Of a DNA stretch of 58,454 nt, positions 45,102 to 55,209 are shown piece after piece (positions within the stretch are counted from its first letter, which is position 1; each line of letters starts with the position of its first letter). The notes beneath the pieces are model-generated. The model did not search any database. It worked only from the letters and a program-made list of their open reading frames with translations, and had not been told where the DNA came from. This stretch comes from Gemmatimonadota bacterium (GTDB lineage: Bacteria > Latescibacterota > UBA2968 > UBA8231), in contig VXML01000005.1 in the NCBI GenBank assembly GCA_009841115.1, positions 1 through 58,454 of the forward strand, in the 5' to 3' direction. The translations under genes were made by a program, and so were the position numbers.

Positions 45102-46361
45102 ATGCCCATCCTCTTTGCCTTAGCCCTTTGCACCCTCGCCCTCCTCCCGGCCCGCGCCGAGCAGATCCTCGTGCCCATGGACACCTCCCAGCGCGACCAT
45201 CTCCGGGCCTACGGTCTTGCTTTCTGGACTTTGGAGCGCGGCATTCCGGTCGAGTGGCTGCTCAACTATCGCGGCGGCTCATTCCTCGTCGAAGCACACG
45301 CCCTCATCGCCAGCGAAGCCATCTTGCGCGGCGTCAGCACCGAGCACATCTCTGAGGCCCAAGTTGCCCAGATCTACGCGGAAATCGACGCGTCGAATAT
45401 GGAAGTCGTGCGCTTGGAAAAGGTGCCGAAGATCGCCGTGTACACGCCTCCTAATAAACAGCCTTGGGACGACGCAGTGACCCTCGCGCTGGAATACGCC
45501 CAAATTGACTACGAAAAGATCTGGGACGACGACGTGCTCCAAGGCGCGCTCGACAACTACGATTGGCTGCACCTGCACCACGAGGATTTCACCGGCCAGT
45601 ACGGCAAGTTCTACGGCTCGTACAGCAATCAGGCTTGGTACCGCGAACAGCAGGTCGCGTACGAGCAGATGGCGCGCCGCCTCGGCTACGCCAAGGTCTC
45701 CGCGCTAAAAAAGGCCGTGGTCGTCAAAATCTACGAATACATGGCCGCGGGCGGCTTCCTCTTCGCCATGTGCTCGGCCACCGACACCTTTGACATCGCC
45801 CTCGCTGCGCTCAACGTGGATATATGCCACGCGGTCTTCGACGGCGACCCAGCCGACCCCAACGCCCAAGCCCAGCTCGACTTCAGTCGCACCGTGGCCT
45901 TTGAAAACTTTGTGCTCGAAACCAACCCGCTCGTGTACGAATTCTCAAACATCGACACCACGCCGGACGACATGCGCCGAATCCGCACGGCCGAGGCCGA
46001 GTATTTCACGCTATTCGAGTTCTCTGCCAAATACGACCCCGTGCCGACTATGCTCACCCAGTGCCACACCAACATCGTCGATGGCTTCCTCGGCCAAACC
46101 ACGGCCTTCCGCCAGTCGCTGATCAAGGACTCGGTCATCCTCCTCGGCCAAGAAGAGGGCACCGACAGCGTCAAGTACATCCACGGCCGCGTCGGCAAGG
46201 GCACTTTCACTTTCTACGCCGGCCACGACCCAGAAGACCACCGGCACCACGTCCACGATCCGCCGACCAACCTCACCCTGCACCCCAATTCGCCTGGTTA
46301 TCGGCTAATTCTGAACAACGTGCTCTTCCCGGCAGCAAAGAAAAAGGAGCGCAAGACCTGA
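45102..46361 (+). CDS. Exported protein of the type often labelled 'asparagine synthetase B' in FCB genomes; function unknown
   Basis: 419 residues from ATG at 45102, 4 bp after the TPR gene. Signal peptide MPILFALALCTLALLPARAE. The opening ILVPMDTSQRDHLRAYGLAFW, then GIPVEWLLNYRGGSFLV, KIAVYTPPNKQPWDDAVTLA, YDWLHLHHEDFTGQYGKFYG and ATDTFDIALAALN form a conserved family I recall from Bacteroidota-like genomes, where it carries the asparagine synthetase B label without the glutaminase or synthetase domains. The fold may be a glutamine-amidotransferase-like flavodoxin domain (IYEYMAAGGFLFAMCSATDT resembles a ThuA/GATase strand-turn). A His-rich tail segment (HDPEDHRHHVHDPP) could bind metal. 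It is in the MoxR cluster. Confidence 0.65.
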   Translation: MPILFALALCTLALLPARAEQILVPMDTSQRDHLRAYGLAFWTLERGIPVEWLLNYRGGSFLVEAHALIASEAILRGVSTEHISEAQVAQIYAEIDASNMEVVRLEKVPKIAVYTPPNKQPWDDAVTLALEYAQIDYEKIWDDDVLQGALDNYDWLHLHHEDFTGQYGKFYGSYSNQAWYREQQVAYEQMARRLGYAKVSALKKAVVVKIYEYMAAGGFLFAMCSATDTFDIALAALNVDICHAVFDGDPADPNAQAQLDFSRTVAFENFVLETNPLVYEFSNIDTTPDDMRRIRTAEAEYFTLFEFSAKYDPVPTMLTQCHTNIVDGFLGQTTAFRQSLIKDSVILLGQEEGTDSVKYIHGRVGKGTFTFYAGHDPEDHRHHVHDPPTNLTLHPNSPGYRLILNNVLFPAAKKKERKT

Positions 46362-46431
46362 GTATTTGAATGGCCCTTGCAAAGACGGTATTTTTCCCAA
46401 CTCACCAACCCATTCTCCTGAAAGGAAGTAC

Positions 46432-47421
46432 ATGTCAGATACCGAGGCCGTAGCTCAGCTCGGCCAAATCAGGGACCGCATCTACGGCGAGATCGGCCAA
46501 GTCGTCATCGGCCAGAAGCAGATCGTCGAGGAACTGCTCATAGCCTTGCTCGCCGGCGGCCACTGCCTACTGGTAGGCGTACCTGGCTTGGCCAAAACTA
46601 CGCTCATCCAAACCCTCGCCCGCACGCTCGATCTCTCATTTGGCCGCATCCAATTCACTCCAGATCTCATGCCCTCGGACATCACCGGCACTGAAGTACT
46701 CGAGGAGGACATCGACACCGGCCGCAAGGCATTTCGCTTCATTCGCGGGCCCCTGTTTGCCAACGTCATCCTCGCCGACGAAATCAACCGCACGCCTCCC
46801 AAGACCCAAGCGGCCCTACTCCAAGCCATGCAAGAACACGCGGTCACCGCGGCCGGCGAGACCATGCAGCTCAGCGAGCCATTCTTCGTGCTCGCCACCC
46901 AAAACCCCATCGAGCAGGAGGGAACCTATCCCCTGCCTGAAGCCCAGCTCGACCGCTTTATCTTCGAGTTGTGGATCGACTATCCCAGCGACCGCGAGGA
47001 AGAGGACATCGTCCGCGCCACCACCAGCGTCGCCCAAGCCACCGTCAGCCAAGTCGTCGATGCCGAGCAGATCGTCGAACTACAACAACTCGTGCGCCGG
47101 GTGCCCGTAGCCGATCACTGCGTCCGCTACGCCGTCTCGCTGGTGCGCTCCTCCCGGCCCGTGGACGCCCAAGCGCCGGACTACATCCGCGAAATGGTTA
47201 GCTGGGGCGCTGGACCGCGCGCCTCCCAGTACTTGGTCTTAGCAGCCAAGGCGCGGGCCATCCTCGCTGGCCGGCACTCGGTCGCCATAGAGGACATCCG
47301 CGCCGTGGCCCTGCCGGTGATGCGCCACCGCCTAGTCGTCAACTTCCACGCCGAAGCACAAAACATCAGCGCAGTCGGCCTAATCGAACGCCTGCTCGCC
47401 GACGTGGAGCCAGAATCCTAG
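46432..47421 (+). CDS. MoxR-family AAA+ ATPase
   Basis: 329 residues from ATG at 46432, with AAAGGAAG upstream. Walker A VGVPGLAKTTLIQ, Walker B VILADEINRTPPKTQAALLQ, sensor-1 FVLATQNPIEQEGTYPLPEA and QLDRFIFELWIDYP are all present. MoxR ATPases act as chaperones that mature VWA/DUF58 partners in the cytoplasm. The DUF58 gene starts 1 bp after its stop, the classic pair. Confidence 0.94.
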   Translation: MSDTEAVAQLGQIRDRIYGEIGQVVIGQKQIVEELLIALLAGGHCLLVGVPGLAKTTLIQTLARTLDLSFGRIQFTPDLMPSDITGTEVLEEDIDTGRKAFRFIRGPLFANVILADEINRTPPKTQAALLQAMQEHAVTAAGETMQLSEPFFVLATQNPIEQEGTYPLPEAQLDRFIFELWIDYPSDREEEDIVRATTSVAQATVSQVVDAEQIVELQQLVRRVPVADHCVRYAVSLVRSSRPVDAQAPDYIREMVSWGAGPRASQYLVLAAKARAILAGRHSVAIEDIRAVALPVMRHRLVVNFHAEAQNISAVGLIERLLADVEPES

Positions 47422-47422
47422 C

Positions 47423-48322
47423 GTGAGCAAAGCTGTCTCCTACCTCCACCCGGAAACCATCTCGCGCCTCTCGCGCCTCGACCTGATTGCGCGGCTCGTG
47501 GTCGAAGGCTTTATCACCGGCCTGCACCGCAGCCCGTACCACGGCTTCTCGGTCGAATTCTCCGAGCACCGTCCCTACATGCCGGGCGACCCCCTGCGCG
47601 ACCTCGATTGGAAGGCATACGCCAAGTCCGACCGCCTGTACGTCAAACAGTACGAAGAAGAAACCAATCTCAAAGCCTATCTGCTGCTCGACGTGTCCGG
47701 CTCCATGGACTTTGCAGCCGGCGCGCCGCTGAGCAAATTTCGCTACGCGGCCTCTTTGGCGGCTGCACTGTCGTACCTCATGCTCAAGCAGCGCGACGCA
47801 GTCGGCCTGTTGCTCTACCACCACCAGACCGAGGCGTACGTGCCGCCGCGCTCAGTGCAAAGCCACCTCCAAGTCCTTCTCAAGACCATCGACCAAGCGA
47901 GACCGCACAACGAGACGAGCATGGCCCCGGCCTTCCACGACCTCGCCGAGCGCATCCGCCGCCGCGGCCTCGTCATCGTGCTCTCCGACCTGCTCGACGC
48001 GCCTGACCAAGTCCTCGAAGGGCTGCGCCACTTCCGCCACTTGCGGCACGAAGTGATCGTCTTCCACCTGCTCGACCCCCGCGAGCGCGACCTCGCCTTC
48101 CGCGACCAGACCCGCTTCTACGACCTCGAAGACCCAGACCAAACCCTCACCACCCAGCCCTGGCACATCCAGCACGAATACCGCGCGCTGATGGACGAGC
48201 TGATCCAGACCTATCGGCTCGGGTGCGCCGAGGCCGGCATCGACTACGCCCTGCTCGACACGGCAACCCCCTTTGACGTGGCCCTATCGCGCTACCTAGC
48301 GCAGCGCAAAAAAATGGGTTAG
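47423..48322 (+). CDS. DUF58 protein (VWA-like, MoxR partner)
   Basis: 299 residues from GTG at 47423. The DUF58 signature EHRPYMPGDPLRDLDWKAYA is followed by a VWA-like MIDAS motif DVSGSMDF (about residue 91) and LSDLLDAPDQVLEGL. No membrane helices, so it is cytosolic. With MoxR it forms the standard two-gene core; BatA/BatB and the SLEI-type partners are absent here, and DUF4175, TPR and the 45102 protein are the upstream companions. It is followed by an 80-bp gap with the suf promoter. Confidence 0.92.
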   Translation: MSKAVSYLHPETISRLSRLDLIARLVVEGFITGLHRSPYHGFSVEFSEHRPYMPGDPLRDLDWKAYAKSDRLYVKQYEEETNLKAYLLLDVSGSMDFAAGAPLSKFRYAASLAAALSYLMLKQRDAVGLLLYHHQTEAYVPPRSVQSHLQVLLKTIDQARPHNETSMAPAFHDLAERIRRRGLVIVLSDLLDAPDQVLEGLRHFRHLRHEVIVFHLLDPRERDLAFRDQTRFYDLEDPDQTLTTQPWHIQHEYRALMDELIQTYRLGCAEAGIDYALLDTATPFDVALSRYLAQRKKMG

Positions 48323-48338
48323 CCGCCGTCCCGTCCTG

Positions 48339-48370
48339 AAACTTGACTTTTTTGTACAGATTCATAACTT
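48339..48370 (+). promoter_or_regulatory. Candidate suf operon promoter with a partial IscR-type half-site
   Basis: TTGACT (48343-48348), a 16-bp spacer and TAACTT (48365-48370) are the best -35/-10 pair before sufB. AAACTTGACT (48339-48348) matches nine of ten positions of the left half of the E. coli type-1 IscR site (ATASYYGACT) as I remember it; the right half does not match well. Control by the Rrf2 protein encoded at 55210 is possible. Confidence 0.4.
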
Positions 48371-48402
48371 CTTGAGACCGCGCCTAGATACAAGGAGCCA
48401 AC

Positions 48403-49866
48403 ATGAGCGAAAGCACCCAAACCCTAGAGCAATTTGCCAACCGCGATTACGAGTGGGGATTCGTCACCGACATAGAGGCCGACTCGGCCCCACCCGGCCT
48501 CAACGAAGAGATCATTCGCTTCATCTCCGCCAAAAAGAACGAGCCTGAGTTCATGCTCGAGTGGCGGCTCAAAGCCTATCGCCGCTGGCTCACTATGGAA
48601 GATCCAACGCGCCGCAAACAGAGCCAGCGCTGGGCCATGGTCCACTATCCCGACATCAACTACCAAGACATCGTTTACTACTCGGCCCCCAAGCAGAAAC
48701 AGCTCGACAGCCTCGACGAGGTCGATCCCGAAATTTTGGCCACTTACCAGAAGCTGGGCATCCCGCTCGAAGAGCAGAAAATGCTCGCTGGCGTGGCTGT
48801 GGACGCCGTCTTCGACAGCGTCTCCGTGGCCACGACGTTCAAGGACAAGCTAGCCGAGTTGGGCATCATCTTTTGCTCCATGTCCGAAGCCATCCAAGAT
48901 CACCCCGAGCTCGTGCGAAAGTACCTCGGCTCGGTCGTGCCCTATTCCGACAATTTCTTCGCCACCCTCAACTCCGCGGTCTTCACCGACGGCTCCTTCG
49001 TGTACGTGCCCCCGGGCGTGCGCTGCCCCATGGAACTATCGACGTACTTCCGCATCAACGCGGCGAACACGGGCCAATTCGAGCGCACCTTGGTCATCGC
49101 CGACGAGGGGTCGTATGTGTCATATTTAGAGGGCTGTACGGCGCCCATGCGCGACGAAAACCAGCTCCACGCGGCCGTCGTCGAACTCGTAGCCCTCGGC
49201 GACGCGCAGATCAAGTACTCCACCGTGCAGAACTGGTACCCAGGCGATGAAAACGGCAAAGGCGGGATCTACAACTTCGTCACCAAGCGCGGCGCGTGTC
49301 GCGGCGACCACTCCAAGATTTCGTGGACCCAAGTCGAGACCGGCTCGGCCATCACTTGGAAGTACCCGAGCTGCATCCTACAGGGCGATCACTCGATCGG
49401 CGAATTTTACTCAGTGGCCGTTACCTCCAAGCGACAGCAGGCCGACACGGGCACCAAGATGCACCACATCGGCAAAAACACTCGCAGCACCATTGTCTCC
49501 AAGGGCATCTCGGCCCAGCGCGGCCAAAACACCTATCGCGGCAAAGTGCAGGTGCTCAAAAACGCGACTGGTGCTCGCAACTTCACCCAGTGCGATTCCA
49601 TGCTCATCGGCGATCAATGCGGCGCGCACACCTTTCCCTACATCGAGGTGCGCAATCCCACCGCCCACGTCGAGCACGAGGCTTCTACCTCCAAGATCGG
49701 CGAAGACCAAATTTTCTACTGCAACCAGCGCGGGATTTCCACTGAAGACGCCATCTCCATGATCGTCAACGGCTTCTGCAAGGAAGTCCTCGCCGAGCTG
49801 CCAATGGAGTTCGCCGTCGAGGCGCAAAAGCTGCTCGGCATCAGCCTTGAAGGCAGCGTGGGGTAG
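48403..49866 (+). CDS. sufB: Fe-S cluster assembly protein SufB
   Basis: 487 residues with AAGGAG 7 nt upstream. Scaffold subunit of the SufBCD complex, where the nascent Fe-S cluster forms. Conserved features: [70 protein letters not shown], and the C-terminal [20 protein letters not shown] with the conserved cysteine, then [21 protein letters not shown]. Length is normal. It is the first gene of the suf operon; a Uma2-family gene now sits between it and sufC. Confidence 0.97.
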   Translation: MSESTQTLEQFANRDYEWGFVTDIEADSAPPGLNEEIIRFISAKKNEPEFMLEWRLKAYRRWLTMEDPTRRKQSQRWAMVHYPDINYQDIVYYSAPKQKQLDSLDEVDPEILATYQKLGIPLEEQKMLAGVAVDAVFDSVSVATTFKDKLAELGIIFCSMSEAIQDHPELVRKYLGSVVPYSDNFFATLNSAVFTDGSFVYVPPGVRCPMELSTYFRINAANTGQFERTLVIADEGSYVSYLEGCTAPMRDENQLHAAVVELVALGDAQIKYSTVQNWYPGDENGKGGIYNFVTKRGACRGDHSKISWTQVETGSAITWKYPSCILQGDHSIGEFYSVAVTSKRQQADTGTKMHHIGKNTRSTIVSKGISAQRGQNTYRGKVQVLKNATGARNFTQCDSMLIGDQCGAHTFPYIEVRNPTAHVEHEASTSKIGEDQIFYCNQRGISTEDAISMIVNGFCKEVLAELPMEFAVEAQKLLGISLEGSVG

Positions 49867-49926
49867 ATGAGTCAGAACTTAGTTAGTTGTGGATCGCCCT
49901 TGACCAAAGCCATAAGAGGTTGAACC

Positions 49927-50931
49927 ATGTCCAGCACCATCCCATACCAAGAGAGGACCTCGGCCGAGGTGGTTGGCCTAGCTGAAGAAGAGGTGCCCGT
50001 CATTGTGTTGCCTAATGGCGAGCGATTGGAGTTTCCCGGCTGCCGCGCCTACAAAATGTCCCTGTCCGAACTAGAAGAGTACGAAGGCCGCTATGAGTAT
50101 TGGTATGGTCCCACCGAAACCCTCATCGTCGTGGCCGACGAACCCAGAGTTAGCGGAGACCACGAACTGCCCGCGCCCTATCTGATGCAACTGGTTCAAC
50201 AAATTGCCGACGAGTGCGGGGCGCACTTTGTCCCCTTTGGCACGGTCAGCATCTGGGATGCAAATGCCGAAGGCGTCCCTCGGGTCGTCATGCGTCCCGA
50301 TCAATGCCTTTACTTGCGTCCCCAGTCGGCGCGATTGCCCGACAAGGACGGGTTGAAGTTGGGCTTTCATACCTTGCCCGATGTGGTGTTGGAAGTCGAT
50401 CATACAACCGACATTCGGCGTGGGAAGCTGCATCAGTATGCGTTGTGGGGCTTTCCTGAAGTGTGGGTCGAAGTCCCCGAGGCGTACACGCCTAGCCGAC
50501 GGGCCGGCAAGCCTCGGTTGACAATCTATGTATTGGAAGGCAGTCAATATCGCGAGGTCGCGGCGAGTCGTGCGTTAGCGGGTTGGACGGCGGCGGAAAT
50601 ACACCGGGCACTCAATGAGCGATTGGGGTGGTCGTCGGAGACGACAGCGGCACTGTTGCGGGTGGCGCGTGCGCTAACGGCGCGTTTGGGCACGGCTGGT
50701 CCTGAGGGCACACCGCGCTTGCGAATGCACCGTGAAGAGGGTCGTGAAGAAGGCAAGCGAGATTTGTTATGTCAGCAAGCGGCACTGCGGTTTGGCGAGG
50801 ATGTGGCCAAGGATTTGGCGTCGTTGCTCGCAGACGTGTCAGGTGAAAACCTGACGCGTGTGGGCGGCTGGATCGTAACATCCCACAGCGGTGATGAACT
50901 GCTTCGCCGAGTGCGCGAGAATGGGGCCTAG
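49927..50931 (+). CDS. Uma2-family (DUF820) PD-(D/E)xK nuclease-like protein
   Basis: 334 residues. The core LPDVVLEVDHTTDIRRGKL through YALWGFPEVWVEVP (about 155-185) gives the Uma2 pattern, with acidic residues in EVD and TTD and a following Lys, consistent with the PD-(D/E)xK fold. FVPFGTVSIWDANAEG and RVVMRPDQCLYL are also typical. An N-terminal ~60-residue segment and a C-terminal basic helix (RMHREEGREEGKRDLL, then ALRFGEDVAKDLASLL) flank the core. Uma2 proteins are widespread in multicellular-like bacteria (cyanobacteria, Planctomycetes, Chloroflexi) with unknown biology, often mobile and multicopy. Its place between sufB and sufC is unusual. GC is somewhat lower in its second half. 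Confidence 0.85.
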   Translation: MSSTIPYQERTSAEVVGLAEEEVPVIVLPNGERLEFPGCRAYKMSLSELEEYEGRYEYWYGPTETLIVVADEPRVSGDHELPAPYLMQLVQQIADECGAHFVPFGTVSIWDANAEGVPRVVMRPDQCLYLRPQSARLPDKDGLKLGFHTLPDVVLEVDHTTDIRRGKLHQYALWGFPEVWVEVPEAYTPSRRAGKPRLTIYVLEGSQYREVAASRALAGWTAAEIHRALNERLGWSSETTAALLRVARALTARLGTAGPEGTPRLRMHREEGREEGKRDLLCQQAALRFGEDVAKDLASLLADVSGENLTRVGGWIVTSHSGDELLRRVRENGA

Positions 50932-50994
50932 CTTGGCATTGATTTTGAATAAAATGCGGCCACAACAACAGACGATGGTGTTTGATACATAAAC

Positions 50995-51023
50995 TTGACA
51001 AGTCCATCAACTTAGGCTCAAAG
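50995..51023 (+). promoter_or_regulatory. Possible internal promoter before sufC
   Basis: A perfect TTGACA (50995-51000) lies 17 bp before TCAAAG (51018-51023), a weak -10. The 141-bp gap after the Uma2 gene is AT-rich compared with surrounding genes. It could supply sufCDSUT independently of the interrupted upstream part. Confidence 0.35.
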
Positions 51024-51072
51024 AAGAGCTACATTTATCCACCCAAAATCAAACCTTAGTAGAAAGCGTCCT

Positions 51073-51818
<746 letters not shown>

Positions 51819-51822
<4 letters not shown>

Positions 51823-53111
51823 ACGGCGTCGCCCATTATCAGTCCTGCTTTAACAACCTCGTCGGCACAGATGAGTTGGTGTCGCTGCGGCAAAAGGCCA
51901 TTGAGCACTTCGCCGACGCTGGCTTTCCCACGACCAAAGACGAGGAGTGGGCTTTTACCAACATCGGCCCGCTGACTCGGATCAACTTCGAGCTAGCCAC
52001 ATCCGAGTCCGCACCTGCCGCTCTCGACGACTACCGCTACGGTCTCAATGGGCTGGTCTTTGTCGATGGCCACTTTGCCCCCGCGCATTCTCATCTCAAC
52101 GGCCTGTCCGCCGGTGTACGCGTCGAGCGCTTAGGCGACGCCATTGCCTCAAACGGCGACCTAGTCTCAGAGTCCCTAGGCCAAGCCGCCGCCACCGAAG
52201 ACGAGGCATTTACCGCGCTCAACACTGCCTTCTTGCAAGACGGTGCGGTCGTCTATCTGCCTCGGGGAGCCGTCGTCGAGCAACCCATTCACTTACTGTT
52301 TGTCTCCACCGGCCAACGCGCCAACGTCGTCTCCCATCCGCGCGTCCTCGTGGTCGCCGAAGCCAACACCCAAGCGACTATAGTCGAAAGCTACGTCGGC
52401 TTGGATTCGGAACCGTACCTGACCAATAGCGTCAGCGAATTCTTCGTCGGCCCCAATGCCGTGCTCGATCACTACCGAATCCAGCGCGAATCCGCCACCG
52501 CCTTCCACATCGCAGCAACCCACGTCCGCGAGGAACGCGCCGCCCAATTCCGCTCGACCGCCATCACCTTGGGAGGAAGCCTGACCCGCCATCACATCCA
52601 CACCGCGCTAGAAGGCGAAGGCGTTGATTCCACTCTCAACGGCCTCTATATCGAAGACGGGGCGCAACACGTCGATAACCACACGCTCATCGAACACGCC
52701 CAGCCCCACTGCCAAAGCCATGAGTTCTACAAGGGAATTCTCGGCGGCCGAGCCACCGGCGTCTTCCGCGGCAAAATCCACGTTCACCAAGCCGCGCAAA
52801 AAACCGACGCCTACCAAGCCAACCAAAACCTCCTACTCTCGGAGACGGCCCAAATCAACACCAAGCCCCAACTCGAAATCTACGCCGACGACGTCAAGTG
52901 TTCGCACGGAGCCACCATCGGCCAACTCGACGAAGACGCCCTCTTTTACTTGCGCTCCCGAGGCATCGGCCACCAAGAGGCCGTCCGGGTGCTGACGCGC
53001 GCCTTTGCCGGCGAGGTTCTCGACCGCGTGCGAGTCCCTGCCCTCAAAGACCAACTCGACCGACTAGTCGATCACCGGCTAGATCAAGCCGCCGCCGCAG
53101 TTGCCCCATGA
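51819..53111 (+). CDS. sufD: Fe-S cluster assembly protein SufD
   Basis: 430 residues. Partner of SufB in the SufBC2D complex. Signals: [17 protein letters not shown] at the N-terminus, [38 protein letters not shown], the right-handed beta-helix with [20 protein letters not shown] (conserved His), then [20 protein letters not shown]. It overlaps sufC at its start and sufS at its stop, both ATGA. Confidence 0.96.
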
Positions 53112-54337
53112 CCGCTTCCTTTGACATCGCCAAAATCCGCCGCGACTTCCCCGTACTCGGCGAAAAAATCCGCGGCAAGGACCTTGTCTATTTCGACAAC
53201 GGCGCGACCACCCAAAAGCCGCTGACGGTCATCTACGCGCTTCAGCGCTATTACGCCCGCGAAAACGCCAACATCCATCGCGGCGTCCACTTCCTCAGCC
53301 AGCAAGCGACCTTTGCCTACGAGCGCGCGCGCGGTCGAGTCGGCCAGTTCATCAACGCCCACGAGAGCAGCGAAGTCGTCTTCGTGCGCGGCACCACCGA
53401 AGCGCTCAATCTCGTCGCCCACAGCTACGGCCGGTCGCAGCTAGGCCCCGACGACGAGATCATCGTCTCGCAGCTAGAGCACCACTCCAACATCGTGCCG
53501 TGGCAACTGCTGTGCGAGGAAAAGGGCGCGCGCCTGCGGGTAGTGCCCATCAGCGATACGGGCGAGTTTCTCTTCGACGAATACGAGCGCCTGCTGTCCG
53601 AGCGCACCCGCATCGTCGCCATCGCCCACGCTTCCAATGCCCTCGGTACCATCCTGCCGGTAAAGGAAATCGCCGCCTTGGCCCATCAGCACGGCGCAGT
53701 CGTCGTCGTCGATGGAGCGCAAGGAGTGCCCCACCTGCCGGTGGACGTGCAAGACCTCGACTGCGACTTCTACGCCTTTTCCGGGCACAAGCTCTTCGGC
53801 CCCACCGGCATCGGCGTGCTCTACGGCAAGCAGGCCCTTTTACACGCCATGCCGCCCTATGAAGGCGGCGGCTCCATGATCGAAAAGGTGAGCTTTGCCG
53901 GCACCACGTACGCTCCCCCACCGATGCGCTTTGAGGCCGGCACGCCGCACATCGCTGGCGTCACTGGCTTGGAGACCGCCATTGATTACGTCAACTCTGT
54001 CGGGAAGGAGCAGATCGCCGCGTACGAGGCCGACTTGCTCGCGTATGCAGATGCAGCCCTCGCCGACGTTCCGGGTCTGCGCCTGATTGGCACGGCCCGC
54101 GAGCGCGTGGCCGTGATCTCCTTTATCCTCGACGACATCCACCCGCACGATATCGGCACCATCCTCGACGCCGAGGGCATTGCCGTGCGCGCCGGCCACC
54201 ACTGCGCCCAGCCGACCATGCAGTTTTACCAAGTACCCGCTACAGTGCGCGCCTCGTTGGCTTTTTACAACACGCGTGCGGAAATCGACGCCCTAGTCGC
54301 GGCATTGCACAAGGTCAAGAAGGTATTTGGTGAGTGA
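53108..54337 (+). CDS. sufS: Cysteine desulfurase SufS
   Basis: 409 residues from ATG at 53108 in ATGA overlap with sufD. PLP enzyme releasing sulfur from cysteine as a persulfide for the SUF scaffold. YFDNGATTQKPLTVI at the N-terminus, TTEALNLVAHSYG, QLEHHSNIVPWQLL, the PLP lysine in FSGHKLFGPTGIGVLYGK, and the catalytic cysteine in RAGHHCAQPTMQF (about residue 364). Group II (SufS/CsdA) layout. The SufU scaffold/sulfur-transfer gene follows. Confidence 0.96.
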   Translation: MTASFDIAKIRRDFPVLGEKIRGKDLVYFDNGATTQKPLTVIYALQRYYARENANIHRGVHFLSQQATFAYERARGRVGQFINAHESSEVVFVRGTTEALNLVAHSYGRSQLGPDDEIIVSQLEHHSNIVPWQLLCEEKGARLRVVPISDTGEFLFDEYERLLSERTRIVAIAHASNALGTILPVKEIAALAHQHGAVVVVDGAQGVPHLPVDVQDLDCDFYAFSGHKLFGPTGIGVLYGKQALLHAMPPYEGGGSMIEKVSFAGTTYAPPPMRFEAGTPHIAGVTGLETAIDYVNSVGKEQIAAYEADLLAYADAALADVPGLRLIGTARERVAVISFILDDIHPHDIGTILDAEGIAVRAGHHCAQPTMQFYQVPATVRASLAFYNTRAEIDALVAALHKVKKVFGE

Positions 54338-54382
54338 GAAGTGGGTAAAGGTTTATGACAACATCAACAAGGCATTTCAACT

Positions 54383-54835
54383 ATGACTGAGCTCCGCGAA
54401 CTGTACCAGCAGATTATCCTCGACCACAACAAAAATCCGCGCAATTTCGGCAAGCTGCCCGCGGCCAATCGCATGCAAGAGGGCCACAATCCCCTGTGTG
54501 GCGATCACCTGCAGATCTATCTCCACGTGGCCGATGAGCGGATTGCCGACATCAGCTTTGACGGATCTGGTTGCGCCATTTCCAAAGCCTCGGCTTCCCT
54601 GATGACCGCCGCGCTCAAGGGCAAGCGTCCCGACGAGGCAGTCGAGCTGTTTGAGCAGTTCCAGCAGATGGTGACCGCGGAGCCGGACGCGCCCGTCGAT
54701 CACCAAGCCTTGGGCAAGATGGCCGTCTTCGCCGGGGTGCGCGAGTTCCCCATGCGCGTCAAGTGCGCGACCCTCGCTTGGCACGCCGCCAAAGCAGCCA
54801 TAGAACAAGACCCCTCGCCCGCAACCACCGAATAG
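54383..54835 (+). CDS. sufU: SufU-type sulfur-transfer/scaffold protein
   Basis: 150 residues. LYQQIILDHNKNPRNFGKL at the N-terminus and three conserved cysteines in NPLCGDHLQIY, DGSGCAISKASASLM and RVKCATLAWHAAKAA, plus Asp in CGD, give the Zn-binding SufU pattern that accepts persulfide from SufS. The region between (about 75-118) matches the insertion that separates SufU from IscU. Co-transcribed with sufS, 45 bp apart. Confidence 0.94.
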   Translation: MTELRELYQQIILDHNKNPRNFGKLPAANRMQEGHNPLCGDHLQIYLHVADERIADISFDGSGCAISKASASLMTAALKGKRPDEAVELFEQFQQMVTAEPDAPVDHQALGKMAVFAGVREFPMRVKCATLAWHAAKAAIEQDPSPATTE

Positions 54836-54868
54836 GACGTGTAACTAACCGCGAAAAAGGAGTCCTCC

Positions 54869-55207
54869 ATGGAACTGTTGCACGAAAAAACCTTTCCCCC
54901 CGACTCTACCGAGGCCAAAGTCGTAGCCGTACTCAAGACCTGCTACGACCCTGAGATTCCGGTCGATATCTTTGCCCTCGGCCTGATCTACGACATTGAG
55001 GTCAGTGACTCGCAGGACGTCCACGTGACCATGACCTTGACCTCGCCAGCCTGCCCGGTAGCCGGCACGCTGCCGCCGGAGATCGAACACAAAATCAAGT
55101 CCCATGTCCCGGGCATCGCCACGGCCTTGGTCGAGGTCGTGTGGGATCCGCCGTGGACGATCGACATGATGACCGAAGGGGCCAAACTCGAACTAGGCAT
55201 GATGTAA
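54869..55207 (+). CDS. sufT: MIP18/DUF59 Fe-S assembly protein (SufT-like)
   Basis: 112 residues, with AAAAAGGAG upstream of the ATG. The DUF59 core VVAVLKTCYDPEIPVDIFAL, TLTSPACPVAGTLPPEI with the conserved cysteine, and WDPPWTIDMMTEGAKLELG are canonical. SufT-like proteins assist Fe-S maturation of target proteins. It lies between sufU and the Rrf2 regulator, which starts 2 bp after its stop. Confidence 0.92.
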   Translation: MELLHEKTFPPDSTEAKVVAVLKTCYDPEIPVDIFALGLIYDIEVSDSQDVHVTMTLTSPACPVAGTLPPEIEHKIKSHVPGIATALVEVVWDPPWTIDMMTEGAKLELGMM

Positions 55208-55209
55208 TC

